Position numbers and translations under genes: made by a program | Assembly: GCF_013327855.1 (NCBI RefSeq) | Contig: NZ_JABUMX010000001.1 | Span: 186,001-250,000, forward strand | DNA: 64,000 nucleotides | Source of the DNA: Phyllobacterium pellucidum | GTDB taxonomy: Bacteria; Pseudomonadota; Alphaproteobacteria; Rhizobiales; Rhizobiaceae | Reading direction: 5' to 3' | The notes under the pieces: model-generated | Databases searched by the model: none | Seen by the model: only the letters and a program-made list of their open reading frames with translations | What the model was told of the DNA's origin: nothing | Shown: positions 36,819 through 46,833 of the stretch, one piece after another | Position numbering within the stretch: the stretch's first letter is position 1 | Layout: every line of letters starts with the position of its first letter

Positions 36819-38135
36819 ATGGCCTCCCTCAACGATCCGCGATATGGCTTTTGCCGTGACTGTATGGCCGCCCAACGCGCGGAAGGCCGCCGCTGCCACG
36901 TTTGCGGCAGCCCGCGCCTGCTGCGTCATCCAGAGCTGTGCAGGCTGAGCATCGCCCATGTTGATTGCGATGCTTTTTATGCCGCGGTTGAAAAGCGCGA
37001 CAATCCTGAGCTTCGCGACAAGCCCGTCATTATCGGCGGAGGCAAACGTGGCGTCGTTTCAACAGCTTGCTATGTTGCGCGCATCCATGGCGTGAAGTCG
37101 GCAATGCCAATGTTCAAGGCACTGGAGGCCTGCCCGAACGCGGTCGTTATTCCACCCGATATGGAGAAATACGTCCGCGTCGGCCGAGAGATACGCCAGA
37201 TGATGCGCGATCTGACACCGATGGTGGAGCCGCTGTCGATCGACGAAGCGTTTCTCGATCTGGCGGGCACAGAACGGCTGCATCACGATCCGCCGGCGCG
37301 GGTGATGGCGAAGTTTTCAAACCGCGTGGAGCGGGAAATCGGGCTCTCTGTCTCCGTCGGCCTCTCCTACTGCAAGTTCCTCGCAAAGATCGCTTCCGAC
37401 TTCGACAAGCCGCGCGGGTTCTCGATCATCGGCGAGGCCGAAGCGAAGGACTTTCTTGCCGACAAGCCGGTGACGATGATCTGGGGCGTCGGCAAGGCCT
37501 TCGCCGCGACACTGGAGAAGGATGGCATCCGCATGATCGGCCAGTTGCAGACCATGGAGCTCGGCCCGCTCATGGCGGCATACGGCACGATGGGCCAACG
37601 GCTCTTCCGGCTCTCGCGCGGCCTCGACACTCGGCGCGTCGAGCCGAATGGTGAGAGCAAAAGCGTGTCGGCGGAAACGACCTTCAACGAAGACATTGGA
37701 ACCAGGGACGAACTTGTAGCGATCCTGCGCTCGCTATCTGAAAAAGTCTCGCGCCGTTTGAAAGCGGCCGACATTGCGGGTCGCACGGTCGTGCTCAAGC
37801 TCAAGACACGCGACTTCAAGTTGCGCACCCGCAATCGCCAGCTCGCTGATCCGACGCAGCTTGCCGATCGCATCTTTCGCACCGGCTGCTCGCTCCTTGA
37901 AAAAGAAATCGATGGTACGAGATTTCGCCTAATCGGCATAGGCGTGAGCGATCTCAGCGATGACGGACGAGCCGACCCGAAGGATCTGGTCGACGTGCAA
38001 GCTACGAAGCGCGCCGTGGCCGAGGGCGCCATCGACAAACTACGGGGCAAGTTCGGCAACAATGCCGTCGAAACCGGCTATACGTTCGGCAAGATCAGGA
38101 CACCGCCCAAGGCTTCGCCCGAGGAACTGGAGTGA
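36819..38135 (+). CDS. dinB: DNA polymerase IV with N-terminal zinc finger
   Basis: 438 residues. Y-family translesion polymerase: [12 protein letters not shown] (first catalytic Asp), [26 protein letters not shown] (second acidic pair), [17 protein letters not shown] and helix-hairpin-helix [14 protein letters not shown]. It has a CxxC-CxxC zinc finger near the N-terminus (C12, C15, C26, C29), an extension seen in many Rhizobiales homologues but not E. coli DinB. A LexA box lies just upstream. Confidence 0.95.
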   Translation: MASLNDPRYGFCRDCMAAQRAEGRRCHVCGSPRLLRHPELCRLSIAHVDCDAFYAAVEKRDNPELRDKPVIIGGGKRGVVSTACYVARIHGVKSAMPMFKALEACPNAVVIPPDMEKYVRVGREIRQMMRDLTPMVEPLSIDEAFLDLAGTERLHHDPPARVMAKFSNRVEREIGLSVSVGLSYCKFLAKIASDFDKPRGFSIIGEAEAKDFLADKPVTMIWGVGKAFAATLEKDGIRMIGQLQTMELGPLMAAYGTMGQRLFRLSRGLDTRRVEPNGESKSVSAETTFNEDIGTRDELVAILRSLSEKVSRRLKAADIAGRTVVLKLKTRDFKLRTRNRQLADPTQLADRIFRTGCSLLEKEIDGTRFRLIGIGVSDLSDDGRADPKDLVDVQATKRAVAEGAIDKLRGKFGNNAVETGYTFGKIRTPPKASPEELE

Positions 38136-38141
38136 GCGACC

Positions 38142-41100
38142 CTACCCCATCTCGACTTCGACGATGCCCGGAATGGCCTTCATGGCGCTCGCAACCTGCG
38201 GTCCGACCCGGTAGCGATTGGGAAGCTCGATCTCGACTTCAGTCGCGCCGTTTTCCTTGATCAGTACGAGACTGACGACCTGGCCGTCATTCTGCGGCGC
38301 AAGATAAGGCGCAATCGAGGTCAGCGGCGCGCTGGAGCGCATGTAAAGCCGCAACGCCTTCTGCATGCGCGTTGCCTCATCTTCCAGCGACTGCGCGGTC
38401 TGGATGCGCAGGCTGATCCCTTCCGGACGGTCCTCCGCACCGACAGTCACCACGACCGACTTGCCGGGCTCGAGCAAATCTCGATATTGCGACAGCGCTT
38501 CGGAAAAGAGTACGGCTTCAAACTGGCCGGAGGAATCCGAGAACTGGATGATTCCCATCTTGTTGCCGGTCTTCGTCTTGCGCTCCTGCTTGGCAGTGAT
38601 CGTGCCCGCCAGCCGCCCCGCATTGGCGCCGCGCTTGACCGCCGCCTGAAACTCGAGCCAGGTCTGCACGCGCAGCTTTTCGAGGATAGGCCTGTATTCG
38701 TCGAGGGGGTGGGCAGAAAGGTAGAACCCTGCCGCCTCGTATTCGCGCCGCAGTTTTTCCGCCGAAAGCCAGGGCGCTGCCGCAGGCAGTTGCAGCGTTT
38801 GCGCGCCCGAGGCCATGCCGCCGAAAATATCCGCCTGTCCGCTCAGGCTGTCTTCCTGGGTGCGCTGCGCATGGCCGATGATGCGGTCGAGGCCGGCGAT
38901 CATCGCGGGGCGCTCGCGGCCGAAACAATCGAAGGCGCCGGCATTGATCAGACTTTCGAAAACGCGTCGGTTGACGACGCGCGGGTCGATGCGCTCGCAG
39001 AAATCCTCGAGGCTGGCATAGGGTGTGGCGCCACGCTTTTCGACGATATGATCGACGGCCGCCTCGCCGACGCCCTTGATGGCCGCGAGCGAATAATAGA
39101 TCCGGTTCTCGCCGACTTCGAACAGGCGATAGGATGTGTTGACCGAGGGCGTCACCACTTCGATACCCAGCCGAACAGCTTCTCGCCGGAAGTCGTTGAG
39201 CTTGTCGGTATTCGACATATCGTAGGTCATCGACGCGGCGAGGAATTCGACCGGATAATGCGCCTTCATATAGGCGGTCTGGAACGACACGATCGCATAG
39301 GCCGCCGCATGCGACTTGTTGAAGCCGTAATCGGCAAATTTCGCGAGAAGATCGAAGATGAAATTGGCCTGCGGCTTGGTCACGCCGCGCTCGACGGCGC
39401 CATCGACGAAGCGCACGCGCTGCATGTCCATTTCAGCGCGAATCTTCTTGCCCATGGCGCGGCGCAAAAGATCGGCTTCGCCCAGCGTATAGCCGGACAT
39501 CTCCTGCGCAATCTGCATCACCTGTTCCTGGTAGATGATGACGCCCTGCGTTTCCTTGACGAGATGGTCGATCTTCGGATGGATCGACGCCATCTCTTCG
39601 TCGCCGTTCTTGCGGGCGTTATAGGTCGGGATATTCTCCATCGGACCCGGGCGATAGAGCGCGACAAGCGCGATGATATCTTCGATCCGGTCCGGCCGCA
39701 TACCGATCAGCGCCTTGCGCATGCCGGTACTTTCCACCTGGAACACGCCGATCGTCTCGCCGCGCGAGAGCATCTCGTAGGTCAGTTTGTCTTCAAGCGG
39801 CAGATTGGAAAGGTCGACCGCGATTCCGCGCCGCTTGACGAGGTTGACCGCGGTTTGCAGCACGGTCAGGGTCTTAAGGCCGAGGAAGTCGAATTTCACG
39901 AGCCCCGCTTCTTCCACCATCTTCATGTTGAACTGGGTGACCGGCATGTCCGAACGCGGATCGCGGTACATCGGCACGAGTTCCGACAGCGGCCGGTCGC
40001 CGATGACGATGCCGGCTGCGTGAGTAGAGGCGTGGCGATAAAGGCCTTCGAGCTTTAGCGAAATATCGAGCAGACGCTCGACCACCGGCTCCTTGTCGCG
40101 CTCCTCGCGAAGACGCGGCTCATCCTCGATGGCTTTCGACAGCGTAACCGGATTGGCGGGATTGGCCGGAACCATCTTGGTCAAGCGGTCGACCTGGCCA
40201 TAGGGCATTTCTAGAACGCGCCCGACATCGCGCAGCACGGCCCGGGCCTGCAGGGTTCCGAACGTGATGATCTGCGCCACCTGATCGCGGCCATACTTGC
40301 CCTGGACATAGCGGATGACTTCATCGCGCCTCTCCTGGCAGAAATCGATGTCAAAGTCCGGCATCGACACGCGATCGGGATTGAGAAAGCGCTCGAACAG
40401 AAGCGAAAAGCGCAACGGATCGACGTCGGTGATCGTCAGCGCATAGGCGACGAGCGAACCCGCACCCGAGCCGCGACCCGGCCCGACCGGAATGTCATGG
40501 GCCTTTGCCCATTTGATGAAGTCAGAAACGATGAGAAAGTAGCCCGGATATTTCATCCGGGTGATGATCGAGATCTCGTACTCGAGCCGTTCTGCATATT
40601 GCTCGGGCGTATGGCCCTCAGCCAGGCCCTGTTGTTGGATACGCTGGGCAAGCCCTTCCCGCGCCTGCCGGGCGAGCTCATCGGCCTCCGCCTGGAGGGC
40701 CGCATCGGGATCATCGCTTTCGCCGGTAAAGCGCGGCAGGATCGGAGCGCGATTCTTGGGATAATAGGAACAACGCAGCGCTATCTCGACACTGTTTTCG
40801 ATTGCCTCCGGCAGATCGGCGAAGAGCGCCACCATCTCCGCTTCGCTTTTCAGATAGTGGTCCGACGTGAGTCGGCGCCGGTCGTCGATGGAAAGGAGCG
40901 AACCCGAGGCAATGGCAAGCAGCGCATCGTGCGCCTCGTAGTCTTCGCTATTTGAAAAGAACACATCGTTCGTCGCTACAAGCGGCAACTCCATCTCGTA
41001 GGCCAGTTCGACCTGCGCTGCCTCCAGAGCACGATCGTACCCCGCATGTCGCTGTAATTCGACGTAGAGCCTATCCCCGAACTGCGACCGCAACAGGCTC

Positions 41101-41636
41101 AGGCGCTGGCGGGCCCGGTCACTGCGGTCGTCCTTGATCGCTTTGGCGATCGGCCCCTCCGGTCCACCCGTCAAGGCAATGATGCCGTCGGTTCTGCCGG
41201 GAAGCCAGTCCGCCGCGATGTGAATTGGATCGCCAGCAGGTGAATCAAGGTAGGCACGGCTCACGAGGCGAACGAGATTGGCATAGCCCGCCTCGGTGGC
41301 AGCGATCAGTACGAACGGGGCAAGACCAAGCGCCTCGCGCCGATTGGCGCTGCGGCTTTCTTCGGCCTGGTCGTGGAAAGCAATGTCGAGCTGGCAACCG
41401 ATGATAGGCTGCAATCCTGCTTTCGAACCCTTCTGCGCAAACTCGAGTGCGCCGAAGAGGTTGTTCGTATCGGTGATTGCCAGCGCCGGAAACTTGCTGG
41501 CAACCGCAAGATCGATGACCTTGGGAACCTGCAATGCGCCTTCGAGCAGCGAATAGGCGGAGTGTACCCTCAGGTGGACGAATCGCAGCGCCTGCGCGTT
41601 TGCCTTGCCGCCGCTATTGCCCTGCCCGTCTGCCAA
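38142..41636 (-). CDS. dnaE: DNA polymerase III alpha subunit
   Basis: 1164 residues. Replicative polymerase: N-terminal PHP domain (FVHLRVHSAYSLLEGAL), polymerase core with GPGRGSGAGSLVAYAL and catalytic PDFDIDFCQERRDEV, tandem helix-hairpin-helix, OB fold (MGIIQFSDSSGQFEAVLF), and a C-terminal domain. Ends 6 bp past the convergent dinB stop. Length and motif set fit DnaE1 rather than the mutagenic DnaE2 (ImuC). Confidence 0.96.
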   Translation of the reverse strand: MADGQGNSGGKANAQALRFVHLRVHSAYSLLEGALQVPKVIDLAVASKFPALAITDTNNLFGALEFAQKGSKAGLQPIIGCQLDIAFHDQAEESRSANRREALGLAPFVLIAATEAGYANLVRLVSRAYLDSPAGDPIHIAADWLPGRTDGIIALTGGPEGPIAKAIKDDRSDRARQRLSLLRSQFGDRLYVELQRHAGYDRALEAAQVELAYEMELPLVATNDVFFSNSEDYEAHDALLAIASGSLLSIDDRRRLTSDHYLKSEAEMVALFADLPEAIENSVEIALRCSYYPKNRAPILPRFTGESDDPDAALQAEADELARQAREGLAQRIQQQGLAEGHTPEQYAERLEYEISIITRMKYPGYFLIVSDFIKWAKAHDIPVGPGRGSGAGSLVAYALTITDVDPLRFSLLFERFLNPDRVSMPDFDIDFCQERRDEVIRYVQGKYGRDQVAQIITFGTLQARAVLRDVGRVLEMPYGQVDRLTKMVPANPANPVTLSKAIEDEPRLREERDKEPVVERLLDISLKLEGLYRHASTHAAGIVIGDRPLSELVPMYRDPRSDMPVTQFNMKMVEEAGLVKFDFLGLKTLTVLQTAVNLVKRRGIAVDLSNLPLEDKLTYEMLSRGETIGVFQVESTGMRKALIGMRPDRIEDIIALVALYRPGPMENIPTYNARKNGDEEMASIHPKIDHLVKETQGVIIYQEQVMQIAQEMSGYTLGEADLLRRAMGKKIRAEMDMQRVRFVDGAVERGVTKPQANFIFDLLAKFADYGFNKSHAAAYAIVSFQTAYMKAHYPVEFLAASMTYDMSNTDKLNDFRREAVRLGIEVVTPSVNTSYRLFEVGENRIYYSLAAIKGVGEAAVDHIVEKRGATPYASLEDFCERIDPRVVNRRVFESLINAGAFDCFGRERPAMIAGLDRIIGHAQRTQEDSLSGQADIFGGMASGAQTLQLPAAAPWLSAEKLRREYEAAGFYLSAHPLDEYRPILEKLRVQTWLEFQAAVKRGANAGRLAGTITAKQERKTKTGNKMGIIQFSDSSGQFEAVLFSEALSQYRDLLEPGKSVVVTVGAEDRPEGISLRIQTAQSLEDEATRMQKALRLYMRSSAPLTSIAPYLAPQNDGQVVSLVLIKENGATEVEIELPNRYRVGPQVASAMKAIPGIVEVEMG

Positions 41637-41754
41637 TTGTCGTCTCCGGATATTGAACGGAGAACTGATTCACCGCTGAGGCATAGTCGAACAAGCGCCA
41701 CACGGTGTCCACCCGTATTGGGGTTCTTGCCCGACCGCAACAGTGGATAGAGCA

Positions 41755-41788
41755 AGATCGCGCGGGCTGAAGCTCTGCCGCGCGATCT
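41755..41788 (-). terminator. Strong hairpin after the 28-residue gene
   Basis: Perfect 11-bp inverted repeat AGATCGCGCGG-N12-CCGCGCGATCT, beginning 7 bases after the stop of the small gene, followed on the minus strand by TTGCTCT. The U-run is short, so termination may be incomplete. Confidence 0.55.
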
Positions 41789-41795
41789 CAGATTT

Positions 41796-41882
41796 TCAGA
41801 TAACGCTGACCCACATGGCGAAAGTAGCAATGAACAGGCTGACAGTAACGAATGACATGACGTCCTGGAAAAGTTCGCTCAT
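41796..41882 (-). CDS. 28-residue SOS-controlled membrane peptide, SidA-like candidate
   Basis: Reads MSELFQDVMSFVTVSLFIAT then FAMWVSVI and stops: a short polar N-terminus followed by a single membrane-spanning helix (about residues 9-28). AAGG lies 9 bases before the ATG. The promoter (TTGGAA-N18-TATACA) contains an exact LexA box, and a hairpin follows, so it is a compact transcription unit of about 150 nt. Caulobacter SidA, a LexA-repressed inner-membrane peptide of 29 residues, stops cell division during SOS. This gene agrees in size, topology and control; I make no claim of sequence homology. dnaE follows 160 bp downstream. Confidence 0.75.
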   Translation of the reverse strand: MSELFQDVMSFVTVSLFIATFAMWVSVI

Positions 41883-41909
41883 CGGTAAAACCCTTCTTCG
41901 TTGTCTCTA

Positions 41910-41939
41910 TGTATATGTTTTGTTCTATTTTTGTTCCAA
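41910..41939 (-). promoter_or_regulatory. Promoter with LexA box of the 28-residue gene
   Basis: -35 TTGGAA (41934-41939 on the complement), 18-base spacer, -10 TATACA (41910-41915). The LexA box GTTC-TATTTTT-GTTC (41922-41936) fills the spacer and overlaps the -35. Predicted start of transcription near 41902, about 20 bases before the ATG. Confidence 0.8.
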
Positions 41940-42091
41940 AGTCAAGCGAACCAAAGCGCGGTTTGGCGCTATGGTTTGCAAAATCTTAAGAGAAGGTGAA
42001 CGATGTCCGCAGCGAAGCGTATTTGAACAGAATTATCTGACCGCACGCTTCATTTCGGACGTGACGGTCAGGCTCCAAAATCCCCGGGGGA

Positions 42092-42775
42092 TCAAAGATC
42101 GGTGATCTTGCCGTCCTTCAGGGTCACGCGCCGGTCCATGCGGCGGGCGAGATCGAAATTGTGTGTCGCGATCATCGCCGAAAGCCCGGATTGGCGAACG
42201 AGCGCCTCCAGAGCTTCAAACACATAGGACGAGGTAACAGGATCGAGATTGCCGGTAGGCTCGTCAGCCAGGAGCACCAGCGGCGCGTTAGCGACCGCAC
42301 GTGCGATCGCCACACGCTGCTGCTCGCCGCCCGAAAGTTCGCTCGGCCGGTGCGAAGCCCTCGCCCCGACCTTCATGTAATCGAGGAGCTGCTGCGCCCG
42401 CTCAGCCGCTATCCCTGGCTTCATACCGCGAATCATCTGCGGCATCATCACGTTTTCAAGTGCGGAAAACTCCGGCAGGAGATGATGAAACTGGTAGACG
42501 AAGCCAATGTCGTTGCGGCGGATTGCGGTACGTTCTTCATCAGAAAGCGTGCCGCACGACCTTCCGGAAAGAATCACATCGCCGCTGTCGGGCCGCTCCA
42601 GAAGTCCGGCCGTATGAAGCAGGGTCGACTTGCCGGCGCCCGACGGTGCGACAAGGGCCACCATCTCGCCCTTGCCCAGCGCGAAATTTGCGTCGTTGAG
42701 GATCACCAATTCGCGGTCGATCTCATTGTACCGACGGCCGACGCCCGTCAGTTGAAGAATGGGACCGGCTGCCAT
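42092..42775 (-). CDS. lolD: Lipoprotein-releasing system ATP-binding protein LolD
   Basis: 227 residues. ABC ATPase: Walker [13 protein letters not shown] ([18 protein letters not shown]), Q-loop QFHHLLPEF, signature [14 protein letters not shown], Walker [13 protein letters not shown] and H-loop THNFDLA. Energises removal of outer-membrane lipoproteins from the inner membrane with the LolC/E permease. ATG directly follows the permease stop. Confidence 0.93.
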   Translation of the reverse strand: MAAGPILQLTGVGRRYNEIDRELVILNDANFALGKGEMVALVAPSGAGKSTLLHTAGLLERPDSGDVILSGRSCGTLSDEERTAIRRNDIGFVYQFHHLLPEFSALENVMMPQMIRGMKPGIAAERAQQLLDYMKVGARASHRPSELSGGEQQRVAIARAVANAPLVLLADEPTGNLDPVTSSYVFEALEALVRQSGLSAMIATHNFDLARRMDRRVTLKDGKITDL

Positions 42776-44056
42776 CTATTCGTACCTCAGGGCTTCAACT
42801 GGATCGAGCTTGGCTGCGCGCCAGGCGGGAAAAAGGGTTGCAAGGAATGATAGAACCAGCGCCATGAGGATGACCGAAAACGTCTCGTTGAAGTCCATCT
42901 TGGCCGGAAGCGTGCTGAGAAAATAGAGTTCCGGATTGAACAGGGTTGTTCCGGACAGCCAGGAGAAGAATTCCCGAATCCGCTCCACGTTAAGGCAAAC
43001 GACCACGCCAAGCACGACGCCTGCGAGCGTGCCGGTCACACCGATGGCGGCGCCGGTCATCAGGAAGATGCGCAGGATCGAATTACGCGTCGCTCCCATC
43101 GTTCTGAGAATGGCGATGTCATGCCCCTTGTCCTTCACCAGCATGATCAGGCCGGAGATGATGTTGAGTGCTGCGACGAGCACGATCAGCGTCAGGATCA
43201 TGAACATTACGTTGCGCTCGACTTGAAGCGCGGAGAAGAAGGTCTGGTTGCGTTGACGCCAGTCGGTGAGCATCAGCGCCCGCTGCGCAGCATCCTCGAC
43301 CGGCTTCTTCAGCGCATCGATATTGTCGGGATTGTCAGCGAAGATTTCGAGCGACTGAACCTTGCCTTCCTGGTTGAAATAGAGCTGCGCTTCCTCGAGC
43401 GGCATAATGACGATCGAAGCATCATATTCCGACATGCCGATCTCGAAGATGGCGGTGACCGGATAGGATTTGACGCGCGGTGCCATGCCGAGCGGGGTCA
43501 CATCGCCATCGGGAGAAATCAATGTGAGGCGGTCACCGAGGCCGAGGCCGAGATTCTCGGCCATGCGCGTGCCAATCGCGACGCCGCCTGCCGTGTTGAA
43601 CCCTTCGAAGGTCCCCTGCCGCACATTCGTCGCAACGAGCTTGAGCTTGGCAATGTCTTCCTCGCGCAAGCCGCGCACCAGAGCGCCTGTGCCTGCGCCG
43701 ACAGTGCCCTTTGCAAGCACCTGGCCCTCGACAACGGGTATGGCGAAGGATACGCCGGAGACGCCGTCAACACGCTTGATTACCGCATCGTAATCATCGA
43801 GCGGCCGGTCGATCGGCTGCATGATCAGATGGCCGTTGATACCAAGGATGCGGGTCAGCAGTTCGCTGCGAAAACCGTTCATCACGGCCATGACAATGAT
43901 GAGCGTCGCAACGCCCAGCATTATCCCGGTGAACGAAAACCCGGCAATCACCGAAATGAAGGTTTCCTTGCGCCGCGCCCGAAGATAACGCCAGGCGATC
44001 ATCCGCTCATAGGCGGAGAACGGCTTGGAACCGGTCATCGCAGTCTGTTCAGTCAT
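42776..44056 (-). CDS. lolC: Lipoprotein-releasing system permease (LolC/LolE)
   Basis: 426 residues. N-terminal helix, a large periplasmic domain and three C-terminal helices, with the permease C-terminal pattern [19 protein letters not shown] and [20 protein letters not shown]. One permease for LolC and LolE roles is common in alphaproteobacteria (LolF-like), so the symbol is by convention. ATG 44056 is preceded by AGGA; the longer frame to 44068 overlaps proS. Confidence 0.9.
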   Translation of the reverse strand: MTEQTAMTGSKPFSAYERMIAWRYLRARRKETFISVIAGFSFTGIMLGVATLIIVMAVMNGFRSELLTRILGINGHLIMQPIDRPLDDYDAVIKRVDGVSGVSFAIPVVEGQVLAKGTVGAGTGALVRGLREEDIAKLKLVATNVRQGTFEGFNTAGGVAIGTRMAENLGLGLGDRLTLISPDGDVTPLGMAPRVKSYPVTAIFEIGMSEYDASIVIMPLEEAQLYFNQEGKVQSLEIFADNPDNIDALKKPVEDAAQRALMLTDWRQRNQTFFSALQVERNVMFMILTLIVLVAALNIISGLIMLVKDKGHDIAILRTMGATRNSILRIFLMTGAAIGVTGTLAGVVLGVVVCLNVERIREFFSWLSGTTLFNPELYFLSTLPAKMDFNETFSVILMALVLSFLATLFPAWRAAKLDPVEALRYE

Positions 44057-45380
44057 GGGGTCCTGCAAGCTTGTTGATCGCCGATTCGACGCTGAGCGTC
44101 TCGCGGGCGCCCGTTGCGCGATCCTTGAGTTCGACTTCGCCAGCAGCGACGCCGCGCGGGCCGACGATAATCTGCGTCGGCAGACCGATCAGGTCCATGG
44201 TCGCAAACTTGGCGCCAGGACGGTCGTCCGTATCGTCAAGCAGCGGATCGAGCCCGGCATTGGTCAGAGCTTCGTAAATCTTGGCAGAAACCGCGTCGCA
44301 AGCTGCGTCGCCCGGCTTCATGTTGACGATGCCGGCGCCAAACGGCGCTACGGATTTCGGCCAGATGATGCCGTTCTCGTCGTGCGAGGCTTCAATGATG
44401 GCAGCGACGACGCGCGAAGGGCCGATCCCATAGGAACCCATCGATACGAGATGATCCTTTCCATCGGGGCCGCTGACCTTGGCTCCCATCGGTTCGGAGT
44501 ATTTCGTGCCGAAGTGGAAGATGTGACCGACCTCGATGCCGCGAGCGGCCAACTGGTCGGAGGCTCCGACCTTGGCCCAGGCGGCCTCATCATGCATCTC
44601 GTCGGTCGCCGCATAGGGCGTCGTCCAGCGCTTTACGATATCGGCGATTTCATCGTCATTGTCGAAATTCGTATCGGAACCCGGTACAGGCAGGTCGAGA
44701 TAAGCCCGGTCACAAAAGACCTGACTTTCGCCGGTATCGGCAAGGATAATGAATTCGTGGCTGAGTTCACCGCCGATGGGACCCGTATCGGCACGCATGG
44801 GTATGACCTGGATACCGAGGCGCGAGAACGTGCGCAAATAGGCGACGAACATGCGGTTATACGCGGCCTTCGCTGCCTCGAAGTTAAGGTCGAACGAATA
44901 GGCGTCTTTCATCAGAAACTCGCGCGAGCGCATGACGCCGAAACGCGGACGGCGCTCGTCGCGGAATTTCCACTGGATGTGATAAAGATTGAGCGGCAAG
45001 TCCTTGTAAGACTTCACATAGGCGCGGAAGATCTCTGTGATCATTTCCTCATTTGTCGGCCCGTACAGCATATCGCGTTCGCCGCGATCCTTGATCCGCA
45101 GCATCTCGTCGCCATAGGCGTCATAGCGACCGCTTTCACGCCACAGATCGGCCGATTGAAGGGTCGGCATCAGGAGCTCGATAGCTCCGGACCTGTTCTG
45201 CTCCTCGCGGATGATATTGCTCACCTTGTTGAGAATTCTCAAACCCGCCGGCAGCCATGCGTAGATGCCGGCCGACTCCTGGCGAATCAGCCCGGCGCGC
45301 AACATGAGCCGGTGGGAGACGATTTCCGCCTCCTTGGGGTTTTCTTTGAGGATGGGCAAAAAGTACCGGGAAAGCCGCAT
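44049..45380 (-). CDS. proS: Prolyl-tRNA synthetase
   Basis: Class II aminoacyl-tRNA synthetase, 443 residues: motif 2 [21 protein letters not shown] (shown in part: [12 protein letters not shown]), motif 3 [13 protein letters not shown], anticodon domain at the C-terminus. It lacks the roughly 180-residue editing insert of E. coli ProS, as is usual in alphaproteobacteria. First gene of proS-lolC-lolD; its stop overlaps the lolC start region. Confidence 0.96.
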   Translation of the reverse strand: MRLSRYFLPILKENPKEAEIVSHRLMLRAGLIRQESAGIYAWLPAGLRILNKVSNIIREEQNRSGAIELLMPTLQSADLWRESGRYDAYGDEMLRIKDRGERDMLYGPTNEEMITEIFRAYVKSYKDLPLNLYHIQWKFRDERRPRFGVMRSREFLMKDAYSFDLNFEAAKAAYNRMFVAYLRTFSRLGIQVIPMRADTGPIGGELSHEFIILADTGESQVFCDRAYLDLPVPGSDTNFDNDDEIADIVKRWTTPYAATDEMHDEAAWAKVGASDQLAARGIEVGHIFHFGTKYSEPMGAKVSGPDGKDHLVSMGSYGIGPSRVVAAIIEASHDENGIIWPKSVAPFGAGIVNMKPGDAACDAVSAKIYEALTNAGLDPLLDDTDDRPGAKFATMDLIGLPTQIIVGPRGVAAGEVELKDRATGARETLSVESAINKLAGPHD

Positions 45381-45674
45381 TGAAGATCACCAAATTGAAT
45401 ACAGCCTGAGTGCTTTAAGAATCAGGCAAAACCAAGTGCAAGGTAGCGCATAACACCATAAATCGTGTTCGATTTCTGGGAGGGAATATGCACCCGTCAA
45501 AATCACGCTGCGTTTCTCGTAGTTCGAAAGAAGACAAGCCAGCAGCAAAGTTTACTTAACTGCTTCGCATCTGATTGGAAACCCGTAAGCAGGAGCGAAG
45601 AAGCTACTGATTTATCGAAGATTCATGATCCTGCTGGAAATGTAAGCAAAATGTGATGGCAACGAATATTTTTC

Positions 45675-45703
45675 GTGACATTTCGCAGGCAGTCCGCTAT
45701 TTT
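45675..45703 (+). promoter_or_regulatory. Candidate promoter of an intergenic sRNA
   Basis: GTGACA (45675-45680), 17-base spacer, TATTTT (45698-45703). Expected start near 45710. Confidence 0.5.
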
Positions 45704-45709
45704 TTTCGG

Positions 45710-45860
45710 CATAAGGAGAAAGTAAGAAAAATTCTGCTTTCCTACGCGGTCAAAGTCTTGGGAGGATGTGACCTGTGGCGCGATAACACGCAGCCGCCAC
45801 GCAAGTGGATCAGGTCGGACGCGATCTTAAAATGCAAGGTGAAAGCCTTGCATTTTTTTT
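45710..45860 (+). ncRNA. Candidate trans-acting small RNA, about 150 nt
   Basis: Lies in the 0.8-kb gap upstream of proS. Nested helices are visible: GACCTG (45770-45775) pairs with CAGGTC (45811-45816) around an inner GTGGCG/CGCCAC stem (45775-45780 with 45795-45800). A textbook rho-independent terminator ends it. An exposed GGGAGGA segment (45760-45766) lies upstream of the main stem. A 71-codon frame covers the same bases but runs through the terminator and has no ribosome site. I cannot assign it to a known sRNA family. Confidence 0.6.
45829..45860 (+). terminator. Rho-independent terminator of the candidate sRNA
   Basis: Stem AAAATGCAAGG-TGAAAG-CCTTGCATTTT (11 bp) followed by a run of T. 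Confidence 0.93.
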
Positions 45861-46201
45861 GTCCTTAAGCGCAAATTCAAGTACTTGCTTGCTGTTCTGA
45901 AATCGAATTCTAAGCAGCCGCTTTTTGTTGCTGCATTTCGGCTCTGTTAGCCTACCTCTTCGGCCGATTCAATTTCGAGATGCAGCTGTTTGCCAGATCG
46001 CGCGACGCCCAATCAAAGTTCTTAGCCAGTTTACGTTTATCGACCGTTCCCGGAGATCGGTGCGAGACAGGATTTTCAGGCGACAGGGCCGGCGAATCAA
46101 TATTCTTTTCCTCGGGAACAATCCTGAAGAAGCGCAAAAGGCGGGCTCATCGCGGAACTTTTCGCCGTCGCGCTGGTTGATAGGTCAAACTGGAGACCGT
46201 T
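45861..46201. other. Rest of proS upstream gap
   Basis: No convincing gene. Overlapping frames on both strands (45925-46293 plus; 45952-46137 minus) lack ribosome sites and known similarity. Another weak hairpin (GCAGC/GCTGC) lies near 45915-45935. Confidence 0.35.
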
Positions 46202-46339
46202 ATGAACTTGCAGACCCTGTTCATTGCAGCGCTTCTGACATTACTCATTCTTGCCGGCCTGCTGGCAGTCTTTCCCCTAAGAGGAAGCAATGAACCCGGA
46301 ACACCGGCGCCGCACGCGCTGGATCAGACCAACGGCTAA
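46202..46339 (+). CDS. Small single-pass membrane protein
   Basis: 45 residues: MNLQTLFIAALLTLLILAGL leads into LAVFPLRGSNEP and a polar tail. One N-terminal membrane helix. GGAG lies 8 bases before the ATG. The next small membrane protein follows 60 bp on the same strand. Function unknown. Confidence 0.65.
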   Translation: MNLQTLFIAALLTLLILAGLLAVFPLRGSNEPGTPAPHALDQTNG

Positions 46340-46398
46340 TATTCAAAGCCCTCTCACTTCTCTAGTTAGTCTCTCCATCACAATTAAAGGAAATGATC

Positions 46399-46545
46399 TT
46401 GAATAATCGCAATGGCCTTTACCTGATCGTCGGAGCACTTCTCGTTGCCGTAATCGGATTGGGAATCTACATTTATCGCGAAGAGACCAAGCCTGCCGTC
46501 GAGCTCAAAATCGGCGAAAGTGGCGTTTCTATCCAGCAAAACTGA
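46399..46545 (+). CDS. Conserved small membrane protein (TTG start)
   Basis: 48 residues: MNNRNGLYLIVGALLVAVIG, one helix, then IYIYREETKPAVELKIGESG and ending in VSIQQN. I chose TTG 46399 because AGGA lies 7 bases upstream; an in-frame ATG at 46393 is only 1 base from it. The pattern (helix followed by V-E-L/I-K... G-(V/I)-S-I) is familiar from short rhizobial proteins. Function unknown. Confidence 0.72.
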   Translation: MNNRNGLYLIVGALLVAVIGLGIYIYREETKPAVELKIGESGVSIQQN

Positions 46546-46563
46546 AGTTGATAGAGTGAATTT

Positions 46564-46833
46564 CTATTTTGCCTGCGGGAACCAGACCGGGAAACTATCG
46601 ACGCCAAAGCCGTATTCCTGGTTCACGACGTAGAAGGTTGCGAATAGAACCGCCGAAATGATCGTCGTCAGAAGAAAGACCCTGCCCATGCGATGCTTGT
46701 GCGGGGCGCTGGCTGGCGTACCCAGCGTTACGTCATCCTCGTCGCCTTGCGTGCGCAGGCCGATCGGGAGCATGGTGAACAATGTCAGCCACCAGAGGAT
46801 GAAATAGACTGCCATGGCCGTCGCGATGGGCAT
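46564..46833 (-). CDS. DUF1467 family membrane protein
   Basis: 89 residues with two membrane helices (ATAMAVYFILWWLTLFTMLP and FLLTTIISAVLFATFYVV) separated by a polar loop starting GLRTQGDEDD. Typically follows mce in Rhizobiales. Its ATG shares a base with the mce stop. Confidence 0.9.
   Translation of the reverse strand: MPIATAMAVYFILWWLTLFTMLPIGLRTQGDEDDVTLGTPASAPHKHRMGRVFLLTTIISAVLFATFYVVNQEYGFGVDSFPVWFPQAK

Noticed and set aside
45653..45868. 71-codon plus-strand frame upstream of proS
   Set aside because: It runs through a strong rho-independent terminator, has no ribosome site, and overlaps a structured RNA candidate.
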